A stretch of DNA of 64,000 bases from JAADJA01 sp963840975 (GTDB lineage Bacteria > Bacteroidota > Bacteroidia > Bacteroidales > JAADJA01). Positions 36,106 through 44,006 of the stretch are shown here, in pieces (within the stretch, counting starts at the first letter, position 1; each line of letters begins with the position of its first letter). A program made the translations under genes and the position numbers. Where the stretch lies: assembly GCA_963840975.1 (NCBI GenBank), contig CAWJBC010000010.1, positions 124,001 to 188,000 on the forward strand. Reading direction: 5' to 3'. The notes beneath the pieces are model-generated. The model was not told the origin of the DNA. It searched no databases and saw only the letters and a list, made by a program, of their open reading frames with translations.

Positions 36106-39100
36106 ATGAAAAAGCTTTTTCTGATCGTGACGTTGTTGACTGTTATTCATTCCAATGTTTTCACACAGGACTGTTTACCTGAGGGGATCACCTTCGAGAC
36201 CCAGGAACAGATTGACAATTTCCAGTCGAATTACCCGGGGTGTACTGAGATTGAGGGGGATGTATTTATAGTAGGAAACAATGTAACGAACCTTAATGGA
36301 CTGAACGTTATTCAAACAATAGGCGGTAATTTATTATTTTATTATTGTTATGGATTGGATAATTTAATTGGATTAAATGCCCTGGAAGCTGTTGGTGGAT
36401 GTTTGGAGATTTCACATACAGGTTTCACTAACCTGATTGGACTTGATTATTTAAATTCTATTGGAGGTTATTTGAGGATTTCTCATTACAATGATAATTT
36501 AACCTCTTTGGCAGGACTTGGAAGTTTGGTAAGTATAGGTGGATTTTTAGAAATATATGAAAATGATTTCTTGACAAGTACTTCAGGATTAGAGAATCTT
36601 TCATCTTTAGGCGGAAGTTTATTTATTCATTATAACATGTTACTAGAAAATACAAATGGTTTTGAAAACATAACTTCTTTGTATAATGATCTGGACATTA
36701 TGGGTAACGCAAACCTTATGGATATTTCGGGGTTTATGAACTTAGAAAGGATAGAGGGGGATTTAACAATTATTAGCAATGCAAATATTTGCAATCTAAT
36801 TGGACTCAACACCCTGGATACAATTAGTGGTCAAGTTAAAATTAAAAATAACAACCGTTTACAAAATCTTTTTGGATTGGATAGTTTGAGTTTTGTTGGG
36901 CAAAGTATCTTGTTAGAAGACAATGATTCACTTGTCAGCATATCCTCACTACAAAATATTACTTCAGTCCATGGTTTGTTATACATTTCAAATTGTTCCT
37001 TGTTACCTGATCTTTATGGATTACACAATGTAAATTATATTGGTAATAATTTATTTATTTATTCTAACGATGCTTTACTTACGTTGTCTTCACTAAGTAA
37101 CCTTGAACATGTTGATGGTAATATATCAATCAATTATAATAACGCTTTGACGAATCTTATTGGGCTTGAAAATATCAGCAGTGTCAATGGGGATCTTAAT
37201 ATTATTGGAAACGATGCTTTAACCCATTTAACTGGTCTGGATAATATTACTTCCATTGCTGAATATCTTCAAATTCAATTTAATTCATCCCTTGTTGATT
37301 TTACCGGACTTGATAATCTTACAACAATCGGTGGTCCTTTTTGGCTTGAAGAAAACTATAGTCTAAGCAGTTTCGCCGGATTATCCAATTTAACAAGTGT
37401 AGGTGAATTTTTTCGTATCTGGGATCATGCGTCACTTAGTTCGTTCAATGGTTTAAATAACCTTAACACTATTGGAGAATATCTATCTATCTTAAGTAAT
37501 CCACTCATCCAAGACTTTTCAGGGTTAAATAGCTTACAATCCATCGGTGATTTCTTTGATTTATATACCAATTCAAGTATCCATAATTTAAATGGTTTGA
37601 ATAACCTTCAGACTATTGGAAGTTATGTATGGATTGATAATAATGATTCTTTAGAGTCTTTAAGTGGTCTTGAGGCGCTTAATTCAATTAATGGTTATTT
37701 AAAAATTGAAAACAATGCCAACCTTGAAAATATTTTCGGAATTCAAAATATTATGCCCACATCTATTCAAAATCTGACAATTCAGAATAACGATGAACTG
37801 AATTCATGTGAAGCAATGAGTATTTGCGAATATCTCATTAATCCGTCAGGGACAATAAATATCAATAACAATGCCCCCGGTTGCAACCACCCATCGGAAG
37901 TGCAAATTGCTTGTGAATCCTACTCAAATTGCCTGCCCGAAGGGATCACCTTTACCACCCAGGAACAGATCAATAGTTTCCAGATGAATTATCCAGGGTG
38001 TACGCAGATTGAAGGTAATGTAACCATCAATTCGTATAATTCTGATATTTCTAATTTAAATGGTTTGAGTGTTATTACGTCCATTGGTGGTTCTCTTGAA
38101 ATACAAGACCTTTCCATGGTTGAAAACCTCAACGGATTAGCTTCTCTTCAGCATGTCGGGTATAATCTGTCTATCCTCTGGAATGCCCTGCTAACCGATT
38201 TATCTGGCCTGGAAATGCTGTCTTCCGTTGGAGGTACCCTTACTATAGCAAGTAATGCTGCGTTGACCAGTCTGAACGGGATCGGTTCGTTATCGCAGGT
38301 TGATGCTGTGGAGATTGATGGAAATGATGTTTTAACCCATCTTGATGCACTCCATCTCCCGGATCATATTCCCGGCAATGTTACTATCAATGCAAATGCA
38401 ATGCTTTCCGACATCACGGGTCTTGAAAACATCACGTCCATAGGAACGGGCCTCTCTGTTTTGAACAGCCCGGGCCTGACTAATTTGCACGGACTTGAAG
38501 CGCTGGATTCGATTGGCGGCGCACTATTCCTTTCGGTAAACGAAAACCTTGTTTCGCTGAGTGCACTTGACTCCTTAACTTCCCTTGGAGGAGGTATCAC
38601 GATTTATTCGAATCCAAACCTGGAAGAGCTCATGAACTTAAATGAAGATTCAATAGAATGGGGGATACTGATAACGGAAAATAATGCATTGGTCAGTTTA
38701 ACGGGATTCGAAAATTTACACTCCATTGACGGACAACTTGGCCTGATTGATAACCAATCGTTAACGGATATTACGGCTCTTGAAAATATCGGTGCGAATT
38801 CAATTGATGACCTGTTTATCATCAATAATCCATCCCTTTCGGAATGCGATATTCAAAGTAGCTGTGAATACCTTGCCGCTCCGGGTGGAACGATCGAAAT
38901 TCACGACAACGCCTCCGGCTGCAACAGCCCGGAAGAAGTACAGGAAGCCTGTGAAACCTGCCTGCCAAATGGATATACATTTTCTACCCAGGAACAGGTT
39001 GATAATTTCCAGGCCAATTTCCCGGGGTGTACGGAGATAGGGGGGACTGTCACAATTGAAAGCTACTTCGACATATCAAACCTTTACGGTTTAAATACAA

Positions 39101-40023
39101 TTGAAAAAATTTCAAGTAATCTGTATATTGTACACAATTATAATTTGCAAAATCTGCAAGGACTTAATTCATTGACCGAAATACAGGGAGGATTAACAAT
39201 TGCAAACAATATTGGATTACTGAATTTTGAAGGCATGGAATCATTGAGTTTAGTTGATAATGTTATGATATATGAGAACGCAGGACTCGAAAGTTGTTAT
39301 GGTTTTGAAAATCTTATTACTATTCCTGATGGCCTTGGAATAGGCGATAATCCTGATCTGGAGGATTTAACAGGCTTTGATAACTTAGAAGAAGTGGGAT
39401 TTATGGTGGCCATCAATCTGAATCCTATGTTACAAAGTTTACAGGGTTTGAATAAAATTACTAACATCGGAGAAGATCTGATTATTGAAAATAATGCTTT
39501 ACTTACAGATATTACTGCACTTTCGGCACTTTTAACGATCAGCGATTATTTGCATATTAAGGGAAATAATTCATTAACAAATTTGAATGGTTTAGATAGT
39601 ATTCAACCCAATTCCATAAACGATTTGACAATTATTGAAAATGCACTACTTCAGGATTGCGATATCTACAGCATTTGCCAGTATCTGATTGCACCCAGCG
39701 GAACGGTCAATATCCACGATAACGCCGCCGGCTGCAACAGCCCTGAAGAAGTAGAAGAACACTGTCTCACTTCACTTCAAGAAAACCCAACTGCTGAACT
39801 ACCGCTCCTTTCCCCCAATCCCGCCTCATCCTTCATCACCATCACCACCCCGCAGAACCAGACAATCGAAGAAGCCATCATCTACAACCACCTCGGGCAA
39901 AAAGTCTTCACCGCTAAACCGGTAAACAATACGATGGATATTTCAATTCTTAAGCCTGGGATTTATTTTATAGATTTGGCAGCAAAAGATTGGCGGGGAA
40001 GGACAAAATTTATTAAACATTAA
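36106..40023 (+). CDS. Secreted leucine-rich-repeat-like surface protein, three modules, type A T9SS signal
   Basis: A 1305-residue protein with a signal peptide (MKKLFLIVTLLTVIHSNVFTQ). It has three modules, each opening with a conserved cap (CLPEGITFxTQEQIxxFQ then YPGCTxIxG; starts near 36172, 37930 and 38959). Each closes with a tail of the form CxxxSICEYLxxPxGTIxI and a GCNxPxEVQxxC end. Between them run repeats of about 22-24 residues of the form LxGLxxLxxIGGxLxI, like the receptor L-domain/leucine-rich beta-helix. The last about 75 residues (LSPNPASSFITITTPQNQ, GIYFIDLA) are a type A T9SS sorting domain, so it is exported and tethered to the surface. Binding partner unknown. The second module is visibly richer in G and C than the others, hinting at module exchange. 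Confidence 0.88.
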   Translation: MKKLFLIVTLLTVIHSNVFTQDCLPEGITFETQEQIDNFQSNYPGCTEIEGDVFIVGNNVTNLNGLNVIQTIGGNLLFYYCYGLDNLIGLNALEAVGGCLEISHTGFTNLIGLDYLNSIGGYLRISHYNDNLTSLAGLGSLVSIGGFLEIYENDFLTSTSGLENLSSLGGSLFIHYNMLLENTNGFENITSLYNDLDIMGNANLMDISGFMNLERIEGDLTIISNANICNLIGLNTLDTISGQVKIKNNNRLQNLFGLDSLSFVGQSILLEDNDSLVSISSLQNITSVHGLLYISNCSLLPDLYGLHNVNYIGNNLFIYSNDALLTLSSLSNLEHVDGNISINYNNALTNLIGLENISSVNGDLNIIGNDALTHLTGLDNITSIAEYLQIQFNSSLVDFTGLDNLTTIGGPFWLEENYSLSSFAGLSNLTSVGEFFRIWDHASLSSFNGLNNLNTIGEYLSILSNPLIQDFSGLNSLQSIGDFFDLYTNSSIHNLNGLNNLQTIGSYVWIDNNDSLESLSGLEALNSINGYLKIENNANLENIFGIQNIMPTSIQNLTIQNNDELNSCEAMSICEYLINPSGTININNNAPGCNHPSEVQIACESYSNCLPEGITFTTQEQINSFQMNYPGCTQIEGNVTINSYNSDISNLNGLSVITSIGGSLEIQDLSMVENLNGLASLQHVGYNLSILWNALLTDLSGLEMLSSVGGTLTIASNAALTSLNGIGSLSQVDAVEIDGNDVLTHLDALHLPDHIPGNVTINANAMLSDITGLENITSIGTGLSVLNSPGLTNLHGLEALDSIGGALFLSVNENLVSLSALDSLTSLGGGITIYSNPNLEELMNLNEDSIEWGILITENNALVSLTGFENLHSIDGQLGLIDNQSLTDITALENIGANSIDDLFIINNPSLSECDIQSSCEYLAAPGGTIEIHDNASGCNSPEEVQEACETCLPNGYTFSTQEQVDNFQANFPGCTEIGGTVTIESYFDISNLYGLNTIEKISSNLYIVHNYNLQNLQGLNSLTEIQGGLTIANNIGLLNFEGMESLSLVDNVMIYENAGLESCYGFENLITIPDGLGIGDNPDLEDLTGFDNLEEVGFMVAINLNPMLQSLQGLNKITNIGEDLIIENNALLTDITALSALLTISDYLHIKGNNSLTNLNGLDSIQPNSINDLTIIENALLQDCDIYSICQYLIAPSGTVNIHDNAAGCNSPEEVEEHCLTSLQENPTAELPLLSPNPASSFITITTPQNQTIEEAIIYNHLGQKVFTAKPVNNTMDISILKPGIYFIDLAAKDWRGRTKFIKH

Positions 40024-40036
40024 AACAAACCTTTTT

Positions 40037-42511
40037 ATGAAAAAATTTTTTCTATTCGTCACAATGTTGACTATTATTCATTCCAATGTTTTCTCCCAGG
40101 GCTGCCTGCCCGAGGGGATCACCTTTACCAGCCAGGAACAGATTGATAATTTCCAGGCTAATTATCCAGGATGTACACAGATTCTGGGGGATGTGGAAAT
40201 CACTAATGATGGTCTCACCGATATTACCAATTTGGATGGTTTAAGTGTCCTGACCACGATTGGCGGAGGTTTTTATATTCACAACACTGCACTTCAGGAC
40301 CTTACCGGTCTCGAAGGTTTACTTTCAATTGGAGGTTATTTAAGTCTGATGAAGAACGATTTTCTTATCAGCCTGCAGGGCTTGAATAACTTGACCCAGA
40401 TAGAGGAATCACTAGTAATTGGAATATATGATCAATGGGGAGGGAATTCCCAATTGATAGATTTATCAGGGATTGAGAGTCTGACCTATGTGGGTTTGAA
40501 CTTAGTAATTGAAGGCAATGATGTATTGACCAGCCTGGATGGTTTGAATAATCTGACAACAGTTTTAGGTGATTTTTACATAAACCATAATCCGAACCTG
40601 GCCAGTTTGTCGGGTCTTGAAAGCTTTAATTTAACTGGAGACTTCTTATATATTGGTGACAATCCTCAACTGGCGGATATATCGGCGCTTACTTCCATGA
40701 CCGATATTGAGGGTAGCCTAACATTTTATAATAATGATGCACTCACCAATCTGGTTGGTCTCGATAATTTAAATTCGGCTGCAGAGCTAATCCGCATTCA
40801 GGATAATGATCTTCTTTCCGATTTGTCAGGTCTTGAAAACTTTACCTATGCTTATGGTGGTATTATCATCGAATACAATTCATCACTGACAAGCATTGGA
40901 TCACTTCAAAATCTGATATTGTCGGGTGATTTTACCATCTCAAATAATGTTTCCCTTCAAAGTTTATCAGGTCTCGACAATTTGGTAACCATTGACGGAT
41001 ATTTTATTTTAAGCGAAAACGATCTTATTAGTTCTTTAGCCGGACTTGGTAATTTAACAAGCTGTTCGGGAGGTTTTAGTTTAGGTGGTCCATCATTGGT
41101 AAGTTTAACCGGACTTGAAAACCTTACATCGATAGGGGGAAATTTTGCCCTGAATGGCACCGGACTGTCCGATCTTTCGGAACTTGAAAACTTTCAATCA
41201 CTCGGTGGAGCGATAGATTTTGGGAATAATCAGTCACTAACCGATATTTCAGCCTTGCAAAACCTTACTTTTATTGGAAATTCGCTTAAAATATGGAATA
41301 ATTCTGAGTTAACTAACCTGGAAGGTTTAAATAACATTTCCGCAATTGGAGGATATTTATACATTTTTCAGAACGCCTCCCTTGAGAATATAACCGCTCT
41401 CAGTCAATTAACTTCTGTAAATGGCCATATACATATTTCTAGCAACAATTCACTTACAAGTCTTGCGGGATTGGAAAATCTGACATCAGTTCTCACAGAA
41501 CTTTACATTGGCGATAATATGCTTCTTTCTGACCTGACCGGGTTAAATAATCTGATAAGTATTGGATCCTTACGAATAGATCAAACGTCTGCCCTTCAGA
41601 ATATTCAAGCGCTTGAAGGTATTACCAGTATTCCCGGCGATGTTCGGATTTGGGATAATCATGCTTTAACAGATCTGATGGGTTTGCATAATGTGACTTC
41701 TGTTGGTGGGAACATTGATATCAAAGGGAATGACCTTTTAAACAACTTAACCGGACTGGAAAATTTAACTTCAGTTGGAGGGAATATTTTTATTGGCACA
41801 TCTGGCGGAAATCCCGTTTTAAATGATTTAACCGGCTTAAATTCACTGACCTCTATTGGCGGTAATCTTGATATTAGAAATAATAATGAACTAATTAATT
41901 TAAACGGATTGGACAGTCTGAACTTTATCGGTGGAAATCTGCATATAGGATACAAGTCAACATTTGGCGGTGGAAGTGGAAATCCGGCATTGACAAGTTT
42001 AACAAGCCTTTATTCTCTTGAGACTGTCAACGGCGATATAAATATATCTTACAATAATTCCCTTACCAACCTTTCCGGATTGGATAGCATCGATGCCGAG
42101 TCAATTAACAACCTGATAATATGGTCGAATGAATCATTATCCGAATGCGATGTGCAAAGTGTGTGTGAGTATATCGCAAATCCGGGTGGCAGCATTTTAA
42201 TCGGTAATAATGCAATGGGTTGTTTTTATTTACCTCAGGTTCAGGAATCCTGCCTTACCGGAATGAATGAATTCTATGGTGGTGTAGAAATCATCCTTTC
42301 TCCCAACCCCGCCACCTCCTTCATCACCATCACCACGCCGCAGAACCAACCCCTCGAACACGTCATCATCTACAACAACCTCGGGCAAAAGGTTCTTACT
42401 GCAAAGCCGGTGAATAATACGGTGGATGTTTCAAAGCTTACGCCGGGAATGTTTATCCTTGAAGTGGAAACTGAAAACAGAACCATCAGAGAAATTCTTC
42501 TGGTTGAATGA
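40037..42511 (+). CDS. Secreted leucine-rich-repeat-like surface protein, single long module, type A T9SS signal
   Basis: An 824-residue paralogue of the preceding gene, 13 bases downstream and probably co-transcribed. Its signal peptide (MKKFFLFVTMLTIIHSNVFSQ) and C-terminal sorting domain (NPATSFITITTPQNQPLEHV) are close copies of the neighbour's. The central region is a single longer array of LxxLxxLxxIGGxLxI repeats, opening with the same cap (CLPEGITFTSQEQIDNFQ). It closes with the same tail, CDVQSVCEYIANPGGSI. The near identity of signal, cap, tail and sorting region against very different repeat arrays shows a tandem duplication with rapid change in the binding surface. The likely role is a surface adhesin or ligand-binding protein. 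Confidence 0.88.
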   Translation: MKKFFLFVTMLTIIHSNVFSQGCLPEGITFTSQEQIDNFQANYPGCTQILGDVEITNDGLTDITNLDGLSVLTTIGGGFYIHNTALQDLTGLEGLLSIGGYLSLMKNDFLISLQGLNNLTQIEESLVIGIYDQWGGNSQLIDLSGIESLTYVGLNLVIEGNDVLTSLDGLNNLTTVLGDFYINHNPNLASLSGLESFNLTGDFLYIGDNPQLADISALTSMTDIEGSLTFYNNDALTNLVGLDNLNSAAELIRIQDNDLLSDLSGLENFTYAYGGIIIEYNSSLTSIGSLQNLILSGDFTISNNVSLQSLSGLDNLVTIDGYFILSENDLISSLAGLGNLTSCSGGFSLGGPSLVSLTGLENLTSIGGNFALNGTGLSDLSELENFQSLGGAIDFGNNQSLTDISALQNLTFIGNSLKIWNNSELTNLEGLNNISAIGGYLYIFQNASLENITALSQLTSVNGHIHISSNNSLTSLAGLENLTSVLTELYIGDNMLLSDLTGLNNLISIGSLRIDQTSALQNIQALEGITSIPGDVRIWDNHALTDLMGLHNVTSVGGNIDIKGNDLLNNLTGLENLTSVGGNIFIGTSGGNPVLNDLTGLNSLTSIGGNLDIRNNNELINLNGLDSLNFIGGNLHIGYKSTFGGGSGNPALTSLTSLYSLETVNGDINISYNNSLTNLSGLDSIDAESINNLIIWSNESLSECDVQSVCEYIANPGGSILIGNNAMGCFYLPQVQESCLTGMNEFYGGVEIILSPNPATSFITITTPQNQPLEHVIIYNNLGQKVLTAKPVNNTVDVSKLTPGMFILEVETENRTIREILLVE

Positions 42512-42540
42512 AAATGGTTTTTGAGAAAAAGAAAGGTTAG

Positions 42541-42733
42541 TTATTTATTTTGGAAAGAACTTTTTTTCGAAACAAATTTTGATTTTCTTCCTACTTCCAT
42601 TGCCTTCAGCAAGCCCAAATCCAATAGTTGCTCATCAGAAATTGCTTTTGCTTTTATTCCAAGTTTTTTTGCCAGGTCAGAAAATAATTTCAAATCTGTT
42701 TTGTCGGGGGCTGTTAATAATTAATCCGTTCAT
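42541..42733 (-). pseudogene. Small antitoxin-like gene broken by a one-base shift in a C tract
   Basis: On the minus strand the ATG at 42733 opens MNGLIINSPRQNRF, soon ending at a stop. Removing one base from the CCCCC tract just inside the gene makes a smooth protein of about 63 residues, MNGLIINSPDKTDLKLFSDL, continuing LAKKLGIKAKAISDEQLLDL and ending SKKSSFQNK. The DKTDLKLxxDLAKKLGIKAK pattern is like short Bacteroidetes antitoxin-like proteins. Either the gene is broken or one base is wrong in the sequence. No toxin gene is beside it. Confidence 0.55.
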
Positions 42734-42850
42734 GATGATAAAATTTTTTACAAATATAACTAATTTTTCCCTGTTTATATTTCGGAACTAAATTGGTGGT
42801 AGAATAGGCAGTCGGCAGTCGGTCTCACCTCTGGCGAGAGCAGTCAGCAA

Positions 42851-42888
42851 CAATTTAGTCAATTTAAATTCTATTCAATTTAGTCAAT
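42851..42888. repeat. Short tandem direct repeat
   Basis: CAATTTAGTCAAT occurs at 42851-42863 and again at 42876-42888, a 25-base spacing. Between 42790 and 42850 there is also a low-complexity stretch with repeated GCAGTCGG. Function unknown. Confidence 0.6.
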
Positions 42889-42896
42889 CAGAAGGG

Positions 42897-43955
42897 CTAT
42901 TGGCTGATAGCGAAAAACCCTGACATCATAATCTGCTTCGCCATTTCCTCATGACCTGAATGGTTGATATGATAGTCGGCTTTCCAAAACAATTCCACAT
43001 CAGAGGATTTGAATGCGGGGAAAAGATCAAGGAAAGGTATTTGCTTTTCTGCAAGCCAGCTGACAAGGTCCGCGGTCATCTTGTAATTATTGACGATGTC
43101 CCGCTGATCGAACTTCATCATCCCCAACACTTCTGCAATCCTTACTGAATCGGTTTTTGCCTCCGTATCAATCTTTGATGGAAGCAGCATTATCAAAAAT
43201 CTTGTGCCATTTTTTTTGCAATCATTATTGATCTTTTCCAGGTTATTCTTCATGATAATCAAAGCAGTATCCAGAAACTGAGGGTAAACTTTAAAAAATT
43301 TAACCTGGTTTAAATATTGCCCTGTAAATCCTGTGTAGAGTTTATCCACCGACCAGAGATCCCCATAATAGCTATCGGAACGTGCCGGAACCTGCAACCG
43401 TCCGTTTTCCGATTCAATGCGGATACCATCAAGGAAATCATTGCCGGTATAGATGATCACAATAAAAACATCGGGTTTCAGGTTTAAACATTTCCGGTAA
43501 ACACCTGAATAATTTTGCGGGCCAAAGTAACCGTTCCCTGCATTCAGAACTTCAAAATTCTTATCCGGAAATTTTACCATTAACATTTCTTTAAGCCGGG
43601 TGGCAACTGATTCGGAATTGAAAATCACGCCATCAGTATGTGAATCGCCGGTGATGATAATTCTTATTGAACCTTGAGGTTTCTCAATTTGTGTAGGTTC
43701 ATCATTCCTGAAACCCATATTGTTGGTTTTCATAACAATCCTCCCAAGCGGATGTTCCATCCATTTAAAGTCACGGGTGACATTTGGTTTGTGGAAATGA
43801 CCTGCCAATGAATCAGGCTGGTAGTAGTCACTCTCACCCTGTGGAAAAGAGGGTTTAAGCCCGGTTTCTAGAGGTTTGCTGCTGTTCATCCGGCAAAGTA
43901 TAACCAATATGAGACCAACAAGCAAAAGCCCGATTAAAATTATTTTTTTCAGCAT
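42897..43955 (-). CDS. Membrane-anchored SGNH/GDSL hydrolase
   Basis: A protein of about 352 residues with one N-terminal helix (KKIILIGLLLVGLILVILCR) and a periplasmic SGNH-fold domain. Block I is ITGDSHTDGVIF (catalytic Ser). Block II Gly and block III Asn are in NAGNGYFGPQN and YTGNDFLDGI, and block V DYHINHSGHEEMA holds the Asp-x-x-His. Such enzymes are esterases or, in the AlgX/AlgJ group, sugar O-acetyltransferases; the ordering suits either. The frame opens at a TTG at 43967, but that lies inside the terminator T-run of ppdK; the ATG at 43955 is preferred. Probably acts on a cell-surface glycan, inferred only. Confidence 0.8.
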   Translation of the reverse strand: MLKKIILIGLLLVGLILVILCRMNSSKPLETGLKPSFPQGESDYYQPDSLAGHFHKPNVTRDFKWMEHPLGRIVMKTNNMGFRNDEPTQIEKPQGSIRIIITGDSHTDGVIFNSESVATRLKEMLMVKFPDKNFEVLNAGNGYFGPQNYSGVYRKCLNLKPDVFIVIIYTGNDFLDGIRIESENGRLQVPARSDSYYGDLWSVDKLYTGFTGQYLNQVKFFKVYPQFLDTALIIMKNNLEKINNDCKKNGTRFLIMLLPSKIDTEAKTDSVRIAEVLGMMKFDQRDIVNNYKMTADLVSWLAEKQIPFLDLFPAFKSSDVELFWKADYHINHSGHEEMAKQIMMSGFFAISQ

Positions 43956-43965
43956 CAGAGAATAC

Positions 43966-43997
43966 AAAAAAAAGGCTGCTGAATAATCCCAGCAGCC
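43966..43997 (-). terminator. Terminator after ppdK
   Basis: On the minus strand GGCTGCTG and CAGCAGCC pair over eight bases with an eight-base loop and eight T follow. It lies ten bases past the ppdK stop codon and just before the SGNH hydrolase gene. Confidence 0.8.
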
Positions 43998-44006
43998 GAT
44001 TGAACA

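Noticed and set aside
36106..42511. Possible CRISPR-like or minisatellite repeats
   Set aside because: Periodicity of about 66-72 bases reflects leucine-rich protein repeats; the DNA copies are diverged and lie within open frames.
42521..42724. Plus-strand frame of 67 residues
   Set aside because: It is the shadow of the broken antitoxin-like gene on the minus strand, which makes better protein sense.
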